From an uncultured Bacteroidota bacterium (GTDB lineage: Bacteria; Bacteroidota; Bacteroidia; Bacteroidales; P3): DNA of 64,000 bases. Every line of letters starts with the position of its first letter. The first letter of the stretch is position 1. Of the stretch, positions 25,138-34,712 are shown one piece after another. A program made the translations under genes and the position numbers. The stretch spans positions 1 to 64,000 of the forward strand of contig CACYJU010000011.1 of NCBI GenBank assembly GCA_902774845.1, given 5' to 3'. Under the pieces are notes generated by a model, which worked only from the letters and a program-made list of their open reading frames with translations, was not told the origin of the DNA and ran no database searches.

Positions 25138-26040
25138 ATGAATTTAGAAGTTAAGATAGATCGCCTGACGCTGCGCAATCCTGTGATGACTGCGTCTGGC
25201 ACTTTCGGATATGGTGAGGAATTCACCGATTTCATCGACCTGGCCCGTTTGGGTGGTATTGTGGTGAAGGGCACTACTGGCGAGCGTCGCCAGGGTAACC
25301 CCTATCCCCGCATGGCCGAAACACCCGCAGGCATGCTCAACGCTGTGGGTTTGCAGAACGTGGGTGTCGAGACATTCTGCAAGTCGGTATATCCCAGAAT
25401 AAAACATTTCGACACCAACATCATAGTCAACGTAAGTGGCAGTTCCATTGAGGAGTACTGCCATGTTGCGGAGATGATAAACGAGTTGGAGCAGATTCCG
25501 TCCATCGAGCTGAACATCAGCTGCCCCAACGTCAAGAAGGGAGGTATGGGTTTCGGTACCAACCCCGATATGGCGGCACAGGTGGTGAGTGAAGTCAGAA
25601 AGGTTTACAACAAGACGCTCATAGTCAAGCTCACCCCCAACGTAACCAGCGTAGTAGAGATAGCCAAGGCTGTTGAGGCCGCTGGAGCCGACAGCGTGTC
25701 GCTTATCAACACCCTGCTGGGCATGGCCGTCGATGTTGAGCGGCGCCGTCCGATGTTGAGTACTGTAACTGGCGGTTTGAGTGGTCCTTGTGTGAAGCCC
25801 GTCGCTGTCCGATGTGTGTGGCAGGTCGCCCACGCCGTGAAGATTCCCGTCGTCGGTCTTGGCGGTATCCGTACAGCCGAAGACGCATTGGAGTTTTTGA
25901 TGGCTGGCGCAAAAGCCATCGAAGTTGGCACCGCCAACTTTATGGATCCACAGGTGACGGTGAAGATAGTTGACGGCTTGGAGCGGTGGTGTGATAAACA
26001 CGGTGTGAAAGACATCAACGAAATAATAGGCATCATCTAA
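25138..26040 (+). CDS. pyrD: Dihydroorotate dehydrogenase, class 1B catalytic subunit
   Basis: A 300-residue FMN enzyme of pyrimidine synthesis. It reads [12 protein letters not shown] at the N-terminus, then [38 protein letters not shown] (the cysteine here is at the position of the class 1 active-site base), [11 protein letters not shown] and, near the C-terminus, [29 protein letters not shown] for phosphate binding. Pairing with pyrK marks it as the NAD-linked B type. The ATG follows directly on an AT-rich stretch after the octamer patch. Confidence 0.96.
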   Translation: MNLEVKIDRLTLRNPVMTASGTFGYGEEFTDFIDLARLGGIVVKGTTGERRQGNPYPRMAETPAGMLNAVGLQNVGVETFCKSVYPRIKHFDTNIIVNVSGSSIEEYCHVAEMINELEQIPSIELNISCPNVKKGGMGFGTNPDMAAQVVSEVRKVYNKTLIVKLTPNVTSVVEIAKAVEAAGADSVSLINTLLGMAVDVERRRPMLSTVTGGLSGPCVKPVAVRCVWQVAHAVKIPVVGLGGIRTAEDALEFLMAGAKAIEVGTANFMDPQVTVKIVDGLERWCDKHGVKDINEIIGII

Positions 26041-26047
26041 ACTAGAA

Positions 26048-26440
26048 ATGAGAAAGACTCTGGCGATATTCCTAACTCTGCTTGCTTTCTGCTTTGCGGC
26101 AAAAGCTCAAACGATGGCGAGCGCGTCCGACACCGTGCCGACAGGGGTGGAATATTTGCCACACTTACGACTGGAGAGGCCGCAAGACAGTGTCGCCATA
26201 ACTCCATGGATGAGTTATAACGCTGGTCATATAACAAGAAGGCTGAATTTTCTTGCCTACGATCGATTTGGCGGGCACTACAACTATTTTACAGACGATC
26301 GATATGGAGTGATAATTATGCCAGGGACCCCTGCTAGTATAGGATATAAAATGATATACTGGTGGTACTATATCTATGAGAAGGAACTTGAACCGACTTG
26401 GTCTATTGTAAAACAGCTGTTTACTGTAGAAAGACGATAA
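26048..26440 (+). CDS. Small secreted protein of unknown function
   Basis: A 130-residue protein with a clear signal peptide (residues 1-20, ending AAKAQ). The mature part is short and aromatic-rich (GGHYNYFTDDRYGVIIMPG, MIYWWYYIYEKELEP). It lies 7 bases after pyrD and 2 bases before the N-acetylglucosamine kinase start, so it is co-transcribed with both. I do not recognise the family. The lower codon adaptation and aromatic content suggest a lineage-specific gene. Confidence 0.6.
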   Translation: MRKTLAIFLTLLAFCFAAKAQTMASASDTVPTGVEYLPHLRLERPQDSVAITPWMSYNAGHITRRLNFLAYDRFGGHYNYFTDDRYGVIIMPGTPASIGYKMIYWWYYIYEKELEPTWSIVKQLFTVERR

Positions 26441-26442
26441 AA

Positions 26443-27270
26443 ATGAGAATCATAGCAGATAGCGGGAGTACCAAGACCGAATGGGCCATACAAGGCGACG
26501 ACGGCAAGTGGATTAGGCTTGTAACCCAGGGACTTAACCCAAGGGTAACCTCGGATGCTCAGTTTCGTGAGGTACTTGGGGGAATAAAGAAAGGGTTGTC
26601 AACTTATTTTATGCCCTGTCCGGGCACGGACTATCTTTCACTCTCCTTTTATGGTGCTGGTTGTGGCACGTTAGAGATGCAGCAGCATGTTGAAGGTCTT
26701 CTTAGAGAAATCTTCCCTGAGGCGGAAATCGAAGTGGCTGGCGACCTGTTGGGTGCGTGCCGTGCGGTAAGCGACGGCAAGAGTGGCGTGGTTGGCATTC
26801 TGGGAACGGGCAGCAACGCCTGCCTGTTCGACGGCAAGCACATCGTACGTCAGGTGACTTCCACCGGATATATCCTCGGCGATGAGGGATCGGGCAACCA
26901 TATTGGACGACGTCTGCTGAAAGATTTTCTGACAGACAGGATGCCTGCAGAGTTGGCCAGTGAGATGAACACCACGAAAGAAGAGTCTATGAAGAGGATT
27001 TACGGTGGGGAATACCCCAACCGCTATATGGCTTCCTTCTCACCGGTGGCATACAAATACCGCAAGACAGAATATGTCCGCAATCTGCTGCAGGAGGTGT
27101 TTGAGGCCTTCTGGCGTGAGATGGTGTGTCCCATTGCCGACGGCGGCTCTGTGCGACTGGTGGGTAGCGTGGCCGATGCTTTTCAGGATGAGATAAGGAC
27201 CACAGCGCCAAAGGAATTCCAGATAGAAAGAATAGTGAAATCACCAATAGACTGTTTGATTGAAAAGTAA
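26443..27270 (+). CDS. N-acetylglucosamine kinase-like BadF/BadG ATPase
   Basis: A 275-residue ASKHA-fold kinase. The phosphate-1 loop is ADSGSTKTEWA at residues 4-14; the adenosine and phosphate-2 motifs are GILGTGSNACLFDG and GYILGDEGSGNHIGRRL. Family members phosphorylate N-acetylglucosamine, often from recycled cell wall, although some act on other amino sugars. The frame is open 15 codons upstream, but the Met at 26443 places the conserved N-terminal motif correctly. It lies 2 bases after the small secreted protein and 7 bases before the capA-like gene. Confidence 0.88.
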   Translation: MRIIADSGSTKTEWAIQGDDGKWIRLVTQGLNPRVTSDAQFREVLGGIKKGLSTYFMPCPGTDYLSLSFYGAGCGTLEMQQHVEGLLREIFPEAEIEVAGDLLGACRAVSDGKSGVVGILGTGSNACLFDGKHIVRQVTSTGYILGDEGSGNHIGRRLLKDFLTDRMPAELASEMNTTKEESMKRIYGGEYPNRYMASFSPVAYKYRKTEYVRNLLQEVFEAFWREMVCPIADGGSVRLVGSVADAFQDEIRTTAPKEFQIERIVKSPIDCLIEK

Positions 27271-27277
27271 AACCATT

Positions 27278-28402
27278 ATGATAAAAAAAGTTTCGATTGC
27301 GATGTTTTGTGTGCTGCTGTCCTTCGGACTTCGGGCACAGGACAGTTTGAAGATTATCTTCGCGGGGGACTTGATGGGACACGGCGGACAGATAAAGGCT
27401 GCCTTGACGGAGGATGGCAAGTACGACTATACGTCTTGCTTCAAGTTCATAGCTCCTTATCTGCAGAGTGCCAATCTGGCCATCGCCAACTTTGAACTCA
27501 CGCTGGCGGGACCGCCCTATAAGGGTTACCCTCAGTTCAGCTCGCCCGACCAGCTGCTGGTAGATGCCAGCAACGCGGGATTCGACATTTTCACGACGGT
27601 AAACAACCACTGTATGGACGGTGGCAAGAAAGGTTTCATGAGGACTCTCCATGTCTTCGATTCGTTGGGCGTACCACACTTGGGCACTTACCGCAACACT
27701 GAGGAGAGAGAGAAGAACCACCCGATGATGGTGGAACGCAACGGCTTCAAGTTGGGGTTGGTGACCTACACCTACGGCACCAACGGACTGCCGGTGCCTG
27801 ATCCTCTGGTGGTGAATATGATAGACACCATGCAGATGAAAGCCGACCTCGCAAGGGCGAAAGAGCTGGGCGCCGAATACACCATTGCGCTGATACACTG
27901 GGGCGAAGAGTACCAGACGAAGGCAAACGCAGAGCAGGAGATGCTTGCAAAGCTGCTGCTGGAGAACGGCGCCGACATTGTCATCGGAGGCCATCCCCAT
28001 GTGGTGCAGAACGCCACGATGGACGCACTTCCGCAAAACGACATCGCACCGCAGATAGTGGTCTATTCGATGGGCAACCTGGTGTCGAACCAGCGTGACA
28101 TAAACACCGACGGGGGCATTATGATTGAACTGACCTTGAGGAGAAACACTCAAGCATTAAAGCATACAGGTAATCAAACAATCGAGCAAAAGTGCAGCTA
28201 TATGCCCTATTGGGTTTATAGGGGTGAATATGAGGGGCTGTACCAATATTATATCCTGCCGTCCAACGACGCCTGTCACAACCCGGAGAAATACCAGCTG
28301 CCGCCGGCCGACCTGAAAGCCCTGACGGTATTCGACGAGAATACGCGCCTGCGCCTGAAAGACTCTGGGCTGAAAGAACGTGAGTATGTCTGGGAGAAGT
28401 GA
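27278..28402 (+). CDS. CapA-like metallophosphatase-fold protein
   Basis: A 374-residue exported protein (signal peptide residues 1-18, ending near LRAQ; ATG at 27278 preferred because it puts MIKKVSIAMF first). The PGA_cap/CapA motifs appear in order: IIFAGDLMGHG, IANFELTLAG, TVNNHCMDGGKKG, ALIHWGEEYQ and IVIGGHPHVVQ. CapA relatives act in poly-gamma-glutamate or polysaccharide synthesis or as envelope phosphatases; the precise role here is unknown. Five 8-bp repeats (28151-28190) lie in frame and encode a loop with QALKHTGNQTIEQ. Confidence 0.85.
   Translation: MIKKVSIAMFCVLLSFGLRAQDSLKIIFAGDLMGHGGQIKAALTEDGKYDYTSCFKFIAPYLQSANLAIANFELTLAGPPYKGYPQFSSPDQLLVDASNAGFDIFTTVNNHCMDGGKKGFMRTLHVFDSLGVPHLGTYRNTEEREKNHPMMVERNGFKLGLVTYTYGTNGLPVPDPLVVNMIDTMQMKADLARAKELGAEYTIALIHWGEEYQTKANAEQEMLAKLLLENGADIVIGGHPHVVQNATMDALPQNDIAPQIVVYSMGNLVSNQRDINTDGGIMIELTLRRNTQALKHTGNQTIEQKCSYMPYWVYRGEYEGLYQYYILPSNDACHNPEKYQLPPADLKALTVFDENTRLRLKDSGLKEREYVWEK
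28151..28190. repeat. Five 8-bp units in frame within the capA-like gene
   Basis: Octamers CAAGCATT, AAAGCATA, CAGGTAAT, CAAACAAT, CGAGCAAA in a row, matching the intergenic octamer family at 25098-25129 and 35373-35404. They encode a polar loop between the catalytic core and a C-terminal segment starting YMPYWVY. Confidence 0.6.
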
Positions 28403-28526
28403 GTAGGGATGCCTGTCATCGTGCGGTGATTGGATAATAAAACATGATGGTTCTCGTTAATAATTAACTTGACCTTTGGTCGAAAACTTTAAAGAAAACA
28501 CTAACCACAACCAAATTTATAGTAAA

Positions 28527-29084
28527 ATGGAACTTAACAACATTCTTGTAATTTCTGGAAAACCTGATTTGAGTGAAGTGATATCGCAGACCAAGAACGG
28601 TGCGATAGTGAAGAACCTCGTGACGGGAGTGAAATTCCCGGTGTTCAGAAACGAGCGCATCAGCTCGCTGGGCGAGATACGCATATATACCACCGACGGC
28701 GAGGCACCGCTGGAGGATGTGTTTGCGGCCATGTACAAGAAAGAGGATGCGAAGCCTCTCGGTTTCGACCCCAAGAAGGCGGAGAACAAGGAGCTGTTCG
28801 ACTATTTCGCACAGGTGCTGCCCAACTACGACACCGACCGTGTCCACGCTTCGGACGTGAAGAAGGTGTTGCATTGGTACAACATACTGCTGAAGGCCGA
28901 GAAGCTGACCCCGACCGAGGAGGCAAAAGAGGAAGCACCTGAAGTCAAGGAAGAGGTGAAAGCGGAGAAACCGAAGGCTGAGGCCAAGCCCAAGAAGGCT
29001 GCCGCTCCGAAAGCTGCTCCTAAGGCTACTGCCAAACCGAAAGCGACCACCAAACGCACCACCACCGCAAAGAAGGCGGTATAA
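28527..29084 (+). CDS. DUF5606 protein with Lys/Ala-rich tail
   Basis: A 185-residue cytoplasmic protein. Residues 1-135 match DUF5606: NNILVISGKPDLSEVISQ, VKFPVFRNERISSLGEIRIYT and DYFAQVLPNYDTDRVHASDVKK. The last 50 residues are a low-complexity tail, first Glu/Lys then Lys/Ala/Pro/Thr-rich, like a histone H1 or DNA-binding tail. The start at ATG 28527 gives the expected N-terminus; the frame upstream is a leader artefact. It precedes metG. Function of the family is unknown; nucleic-acid binding by the tail is inference. Confidence 0.75.
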   Translation: MELNNILVISGKPDLSEVISQTKNGAIVKNLVTGVKFPVFRNERISSLGEIRIYTTDGEAPLEDVFAAMYKKEDAKPLGFDPKKAENKELFDYFAQVLPNYDTDRVHASDVKKVLHWYNILLKAEKLTPTEEAKEEAPEVKEEVKAEKPKAEAKPKKAAAPKAAPKATAKPKATTKRTTTAKKAV

Positions 29085-29174
29085 GGTTAGCGGTTAGCCT
29101 TCGGCAGATTGTCTGACACGTCGGACTTGTCGGACAGGTCGGATCACAATTTACAATTCAAAATTCACCAATCT
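29085..29174. repeat. Compound 7-, 9- and 7-bp repeat patch upstream of metG
   Basis: Three arrays follow one another: GGTTAGC twice (29085-29098), four 9-mers of the type GTCGGACTT (29111-29146) and four heptamers of the type CAATTCA (29147-29174). The last unit ends 1 base before the metG ATG, so the whole intergenic space is made of repeat patches. Confidence 0.7.
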
Positions 29175-29175
29175 C

Positions 29176-31230
29176 ATGACATACACGAACCAGCAATACA
29201 AACGCCACACTATAACCTCTGCGTTGCCCTACGCCAACGGACCGGTGCATATCGGACATCTGGCTGGCGTTTATGTGCCTGCCGACATCTACGCGAGGTA
29301 CTTGCGTTCGATGGGTGAGGATGTCCTCTTCATCGGAGGCAGCGACGAGCACGGCGTGCCCATCACCATCAAAGCCCGCAAGGAGGGATGCACGCCGCAG
29401 GACATCGTGGACCGTTACCACAACATCATAAAGAAATCGTTTGAAGAGCTGGGCATCTCGTTTGACATCTACTCGCGCACGTCGTCGAAAGAACATCACG
29501 AGACGGCGGCAGCGTTCTTCACGAAGCTGTACAACGAAGGCAAGTTCATCGAGAAGACGACGCAGCAATACTATGACGAGGAGGCGGGACAGTTTCTGGC
29601 CGACCGCTACATCACGGGCACCTGCCCGCACTGCGGCAACGAGCACGCCTACGGCGACCAATGCGAAGCCTGCGGCACGTCGCTCAACGCCACCGACCTC
29701 ATCAACCCCAAGAGCACGCTGAGCGGCAACCCGCCCGTGCTGCGCGAGACGAAACACTGGTTTCTGCCGCTCGACAAAGACGAGGGGTGGCTCAGGAAGT
29801 GGATTCTTGAAGAGCACAAAGAGGATTGGAAGACGAACGTCTATGGCCAATGCAAGTCGTGGATAGACGCAGGCCTGCAGCCGAGAGCGGTGACGCGCGA
29901 CCTCGACTGGGGCGTGAAGGTGCCGCTGGAAGAGGCCAACGGCAAGGTGCTGTACGTGTGGTTCGACGCACCTATTGGATATATCTCCTTCACCAAGCAG
30001 CTGAAAGGTGCCGACTGGGAGAAATGGTGGAAAGACAAGGAGACCAAGCTGGTGCATTTCATCGGCAAGGACAATATCGTGTTCCACTGCATCATCTTCC
30101 CCTCGATGCTGAAAGCCGAAGGGAGCTACATACTGCCGCAGAACGTGCCCGCCAACGAGTTCCTGAACCTGGAAGGCGACAAGATAAGCACCTCGAGGAA
30201 CTGGGCGGTGTGGCTGCACGAATACCTGGAGGAGTTTCCCGGCAAGCAGGACGTGCTGCGCTACACCCTCTGCGCCAACGCGCCTGAGACGAAAGACAAC
30301 GACTTCACGTGGAAGGACTTCCAGCTGAAGAACAACTCGGAGCTGGTGGCGATACTGGGTAACTTCGTGAACCGCACGCTGGTGTTGACGCACAAGTTCT
30401 ACGAGGGCAAGGTGCCGAAATGCGGCGAGCTGACCGACCTCGACAGACAGACAGTTGCCGAGATAGCCAAGTTCCCCGAGCTTATTGGCCGCTCGATAGA
30501 GAACTACCGCTTCCGCGAGGCGGTGGGTGAGATGATGGACCTGGCTCGTGTGGGTAACAAATACCTGACGGAAACCGAGCCGTGGAAGCTGATAAAGAGC
30601 GACCCCGAGAGGACGGCGACGGTGATGAACCTCTCGCTGCAGATATGCGCCAACCTGGCGGTGCTGTGTGCCCCGTTCCTGCCGTTCACGGCCGACAAGA
30701 TGCACCGCATCATGAACATGCAGGCGTTGGGCTGGCAAGACGCCGGTCGTACCGACATCCTTATGGAAGGCCATCAGATTGACAAGCCCGAGCTGCTTTT
30801 CGAGCAGATAAGCGACGAGACCATACAGGCGCAGATCGACAAACTGCAGGCCACCAAAAAACAGAATGAGCTGAACGCCTGGGCACCCGCTGCGGTGAAA
30901 CAGGAGGTGGCGTTCGATGACTTCGGCAAGGTGGATATCCGTGTGGGAACGGTGCTGGAATGCAGCAAGGTACCGAAAGCCGACAAGCTGCTGCAGTTCA
31001 AGATTGACGACGGAATGGGCGGCCGCACCATCGTGAGCGGTATCGCCAAATACTACACCAACCCCGAGGAGCTGGTGGGCAAGCAGGTGTGCTTCATAGC
31101 CAACTTCGCGCCACGCAAACTCAAAGGTGTCGAGAGCCAGGGCATGATACTGAGCGCCGAAGACCGCGACGGACGCCTGGTGCTGATAACCCCGTCGCAG
31201 CTGGTGACTTCAGGCTGCTCGGTGGGATGA
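29176..31230 (+). CDS. metG: Methionyl-tRNA synthetase with C-terminal tRNA-binding domain
   Basis: A 684-residue class I synthetase. The HIGH motif is in [12 protein letters not shown] (residues about 19-30). The zinc knuckle is [18 protein letters not shown] at about 151-168. The KMSKS loop is DKISTSRNW at about 333. The anticodon-binding helical region spans about 390-550. A C-terminal EMAP/Trbp111-like domain (about 580-684, with [20 protein letters not shown] and [11 protein letters not shown]) adds tRNA affinity and dimerisation. No Shine-Dalgarno sequence precedes the ATG; a stack of short repeats does. Confidence 0.97.
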   Translation: MTYTNQQYKRHTITSALPYANGPVHIGHLAGVYVPADIYARYLRSMGEDVLFIGGSDEHGVPITIKARKEGCTPQDIVDRYHNIIKKSFEELGISFDIYSRTSSKEHHETAAAFFTKLYNEGKFIEKTTQQYYDEEAGQFLADRYITGTCPHCGNEHAYGDQCEACGTSLNATDLINPKSTLSGNPPVLRETKHWFLPLDKDEGWLRKWILEEHKEDWKTNVYGQCKSWIDAGLQPRAVTRDLDWGVKVPLEEANGKVLYVWFDAPIGYISFTKQLKGADWEKWWKDKETKLVHFIGKDNIVFHCIIFPSMLKAEGSYILPQNVPANEFLNLEGDKISTSRNWAVWLHEYLEEFPGKQDVLRYTLCANAPETKDNDFTWKDFQLKNNSELVAILGNFVNRTLVLTHKFYEGKVPKCGELTDLDRQTVAEIAKFPELIGRSIENYRFREAVGEMMDLARVGNKYLTETEPWKLIKSDPERTATVMNLSLQICANLAVLCAPFLPFTADKMHRIMNMQALGWQDAGRTDILMEGHQIDKPELLFEQISDETIQAQIDKLQATKKQNELNAWAPAAVKQEVAFDDFGKVDIRVGTVLECSKVPKADKLLQFKIDDGMGGRTIVSGIAKYYTNPEELVGKQVCFIANFAPRKLKGVESQGMILSAEDRDGRLVLITPSQLVTSGCSVG

Positions 31231-31233
31231 GGA

Positions 31234-31268
31234 GAATTTTGAATTTTGAAATTTGAATTTTGAATTAA
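31234..31268. repeat. Five heptamers abutting the DUF4954 start
   Basis: Five successive 7-mers of the type GAATTTT fill the gap between metG and the next gene; the last unit ends at the first base of the ATG at 31268. Confidence 0.65.
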
Positions 31269-33025
31269 TGCGTAACCTTGCTTCAGCGGAAATCGAACAA
31301 CTGAAAAACAACGGTAATCGTTGTGCTGATTGGAGTTTAATATCAGTTGTGGATGACTTTGAATGTGACAAAGTTGTTGGAAACCGCTTTAGTGGGCGGG
31401 TAACGTTGGGTAACAGTGAGGTTAGCGACTCGATGTTGTGCGACTGTACTATTGGCGACGGATGTAGCGTCAGCTATGTACGGCTGCTGAAGGGATATAC
31501 GGTCGAGGATGGGTGTGAGCTGCGCAATATTGGCGAGCTGTCGGCTTTGGCAGAACCATATATGCCCATGCTGTCCCCGATGAACGAGAACGGTGGTCGT
31601 GAGATAGGTGTCTTCAGAGGCATGACCGTCGGCGACGCCTATCTGTGGGCAAAGTATAGGGGTGACAAAAAAATAGCAGAGAAATTCCACAACTTGGCGG
31701 CGAAAGAGGCAGCACGTAAGCCGATAGGACATATCGCCGAGGGATGCCATATCAGCAACTGCCTCTGTCTAAAGAATGTGGCTGTGGGAAGCTGCACGGT
31801 GATAGCCAACTGCACATCGCTTGAGGACGGCGTTATTGGAGAGGGGAACCATATCGAGAATGGGGTGATAGCGCAGCGGTTCCTTTTGGGCGAGAACGTC
31901 CATCTTGAGAATGGGCTGCGGTTGATCGACAGCGTGGTGGGCGACAATTCGACGCTGGCCTGCTGCGAGGTGGTGAGCAGCATGATATTCCCGGGACATG
32001 AGCAGCATCATAACAACTCGTTCCTGATAGCCGCCACCATGAAAGGACAGAGCAACGTGGCAGCGGGTGCGACGATAGGGTCGAACCACAACAGCCGTAC
32101 GGCAGACGGCGAGATAGTAGCCGGACGCGGCTTCTGGCCGGGATTGTGCAGCAGCTTCAAACACTCGTCGAAATTCGCATCCTACTGCCTGCTGGCAAAG
32201 GCGGATTATCCATACGAGCTGAACATAGCGTTGCCGTTTGCGCTGGTCAACAACAACGTGACGAAGAACCGGCTGGAGGTGATGCCCGCCTACTGGTGGA
32301 TGTACAATATGTATGCCTTGAAGCGGAACGCCGTGAAATACAAGCAGCGCGACAAGCGCACCTCGAAGCGGCAGCATATAGAATTTGAGATGTTCGCCCC
32401 AGACACGGTGGAAGAGATAATAGCGGCACGTAAGCTGATAAAGATATGGACGGAAGAGGCGTACAATCCTGCCTTGATGAAGCTGCTCCCTCCTGAAGAA
32501 CGGCAGATTGAGATAGTGGGGCAGGGTATGGAGAACTCGAAGCGCAAGGTGGTGCTGCTGAAAGCTGGCAAGGCTTATAAGGCCTACGGCGATATGCTGA
32601 TATACTATGCTGTTAGTTTGTTGGCAGGCAGCGGGCAGCAGCCATCGGACAGCGGTAAGTCTTACGAGCGGGAGCAGAGGTGGCATAATATTGGTGGACA
32701 GCTGGTTGGGGAGCGCGACTTGAAGAAACTTTTTGAGGACCTGCAGGGGCTCTCGTCGTGGGATGAGATACATAAACGTTTGGATGATCTGTGGGACGGA
32801 TACGAGGAGCAGAAACGCAAGCACGCCTATCAGGTGCTGCTCGACTTGCTGCTTTGCGACGAGATAAGCGTCGAACAGTGGCAGAAGTTGAATGAAAGGT
32901 ACGATGAGATATGCAAGGAGATGGAGGAACAGGCGAAATTGAGCCGTGCAAAAGACTTTGAGAACGAGTTCCGGAAGATGACCTTCGACTCGGCGGAAGA
33001 ACGGAGTGCGGTTATAAAGAATTGA
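31268..33025 (+). CDS. DUF4954 left-handed beta-helix protein
   Basis: A 585-residue protein with hexapeptide-type beta-helix repeats in the N-terminal 300 residues (VGNRFSGRVTLGNSEVSDS, CTIGDGCSV, LEDGVIGEGNHIENGVIAQ, AAGATIGSNHNSRTADGEIV), as in sugar-nucleotide acyl- or nucleotidyltransferases. A Trp/Tyr-rich segment follows (MPAYWWMYNMYALK), then a long helical C-terminus (about 470-585). Features match DUF4954, a Bacteroidota family. No catalytic residues can be assigned; a transferase role is inference. The ATG at 31268 is preferred over 31253, which lies within the repeat patch. Confidence 0.82.
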   Translation: MRNLASAEIEQLKNNGNRCADWSLISVVDDFECDKVVGNRFSGRVTLGNSEVSDSMLCDCTIGDGCSVSYVRLLKGYTVEDGCELRNIGELSALAEPYMPMLSPMNENGGREIGVFRGMTVGDAYLWAKYRGDKKIAEKFHNLAAKEAARKPIGHIAEGCHISNCLCLKNVAVGSCTVIANCTSLEDGVIGEGNHIENGVIAQRFLLGENVHLENGLRLIDSVVGDNSTLACCEVVSSMIFPGHEQHHNNSFLIAATMKGQSNVAAGATIGSNHNSRTADGEIVAGRGFWPGLCSSFKHSSKFASYCLLAKADYPYELNIALPFALVNNNVTKNRLEVMPAYWWMYNMYALKRNAVKYKQRDKRTSKRQHIEFEMFAPDTVEEIIAARKLIKIWTEEAYNPALMKLLPPEERQIEIVGQGMENSKRKVVLLKAGKAYKAYGDMLIYYAVSLLAGSGQQPSDSGKSYEREQRWHNIGGQLVGERDLKKLFEDLQGLSSWDEIHKRLDDLWDGYEEQKRKHAYQVLLDLLLCDEISVEQWQKLNERYDEICKEMEEQAKLSRAKDFENEFRKMTFDSAEERSAVIKN

Positions 33026-33035
33026 AAATCGAAAG

Positions 33036-34712
33036 GTGAATAACAAGCGAAATATAATCTTCATTGGGCTCTGCCTGATTTTGGCATTGCTTGTGGCGGG
33101 ATGCAAGTCGTCGAAGGACAGCAGCCGTCAGTCGTCAGGCAGCAAGCAGCAGGCCTCAGGCAGAGGTGTGCGGACAATGGTCAGCTCTGTCGATCTGGAG
33201 ACCGAAGCCATGATGATCGAAGCCAAGATGAACCAAGAGCTGGATCAGACGGAGAAGGCGGTTAAGGGCTATCAGACCATCTTGACCCGGAATCCGAACT
33301 TTGGCGCAGCGCTGTATGAGTTGGCAAGTATGTATGAGAAGGTCGGCATGGTCGACAGCGCGTTATATTACAGTCAGAAAGCCGAAACCACCGACAAGAA
33401 CAACCAGTGGTACAAACTGCAGCTCTGCACCCTCTTCCATGCGAAAGGTGACTATAAGAATGAAATCAAGACCTGGGAAGCGCTGATAAAGCTCGCTCCC
33501 GATAAGCTTGACTACTACTACGAGCTGTCCAATGCACATCTGTCCGACGGCGACATAGAAGGTGCCATAGAACCGCTGAACAGGGTTGAGAAAATTATCG
33601 GCGTCACCGAGCCTATCTCGTTACAGAAGCAGAAGCTGTGGTCGGCTCTCGGAAAGAACGAGAAGGCTGCACAGGAGATAGAAAAGCTGGCAGAAGCCTT
33701 GCCTCAGGAGAAGAAATACAACGAGCTGATGGCCGAGATGTACATGAAGCAGAAGAACTACGCCAAGGCTAAAAAATTCTACGACCGCATAGCGGCAGCA
33801 GATCCGAGCGACGATTATATCCATATCTCGTTGGCGAACTACTACCATCAAACCGGCGATGCGGAGTCCACATACAGCGAACTGAAGAAAGGTCTCCAGA
33901 GCAATGCGTTGAACTGCACGGACAAGGTGCAGATACTGTCGTCGATATACACCGCACAGGAGTTTTACAGCAACGAGCCCGGACATGCTTTCTCTTTGTT
34001 GGAAGAGATTCTGGCAGAGTGCTACGACACCCTCTCATACGCTCCGCTTTATGGCGAGGTCCTGATGAACCGACAGCGTTATAGAGAGGCAGCCGAGCAG
34101 TTTGGCCGCTACCTGAAACTCGACTCGTCGCGATATGAGATATGGGAGGCCTACCTGATCTGCATGTCTGTTTGCAACGCCGCAGAAGACAGCATCCTGG
34201 CTTCGGCTCAGACGGTTCAGAAACTCTTCCCGTTCCAGTCGTTGCCTTACTTCATGGAAGGCCAGATTTATGTTATAAGGCAGGAATACACCAAAGCTGA
34301 GAAACCTTTGGTGCAATGCGTCAAGCTGGGGTTCAGCAACGGCTATCTCGAAACCGACACCTACGGTATGCTCGCCGAGGTCTATTATCGGCAGGATAGG
34401 CAGGAGGAGGCGTGGCAGTGTTTCGAGAAGAGCCTCAAAGCCTCTCCCGACAATATACCGACACTCAACAACTACGCCTACTACCTCTCCGAGACCTCGA
34501 CCAAGCTTGAGAAAGCCGAGCAGATGTCGAAACGTACCATCCTGGCCGAACCTGAAAACCCCACCTATCTCGACACCTATGCCTGGATTCTTTACAAGAT
34601 GGGACGGGCGAAAGAGGCGCTGCAGTATATGGAGAAGGCGGTGAAGAACGATAAGGAGGGCAGCAAGACCCTTCAGGAGCATCTGGAAACCATCAAGAAG
34701 GCAGTAAGATGA
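33036..34712 (+). CDS. Tetratricopeptide-repeat lipoprotein
   Basis: A 558-residue envelope lipoprotein starting at GTG. The lipobox is LVAGC (Cys at about residue 23). After a Ser/Gln-rich linker, TPR units cover residues about 55-555, for example NPNFGAALYELASMYEKVGM and PDNIPTLNNYAYYLSETSTK, with the canonical Pro-Asn at helix starts. TPR lipoproteins of this kind act as scaffolds in outer-membrane assembly or secretion. Its stop overlaps the DUF4292 lipoprotein start (ATGA), so the two are coupled and probably act in one periplasmic complex with the LolA-like protein downstream. Confidence 0.85.
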   Translation: MNNKRNIIFIGLCLILALLVAGCKSSKDSSRQSSGSKQQASGRGVRTMVSSVDLETEAMMIEAKMNQELDQTEKAVKGYQTILTRNPNFGAALYELASMYEKVGMVDSALYYSQKAETTDKNNQWYKLQLCTLFHAKGDYKNEIKTWEALIKLAPDKLDYYYELSNAHLSDGDIEGAIEPLNRVEKIIGVTEPISLQKQKLWSALGKNEKAAQEIEKLAEALPQEKKYNELMAEMYMKQKNYAKAKKFYDRIAAADPSDDYIHISLANYYHQTGDAESTYSELKKGLQSNALNCTDKVQILSSIYTAQEFYSNEPGHAFSLLEEILAECYDTLSYAPLYGEVLMNRQRYREAAEQFGRYLKLDSSRYEIWEAYLICMSVCNAAEDSILASAQTVQKLFPFQSLPYFMEGQIYVIRQEYTKAEKPLVQCVKLGFSNGYLETDTYGMLAEVYYRQDRQEEAWQCFEKSLKASPDNIPTLNNYAYYLSETSTKLEKAEQMSKRTILAEPENPTYLDTYAWILYKMGRAKEALQYMEKAVKNDKEGSKTLQEHLETIKKAVR

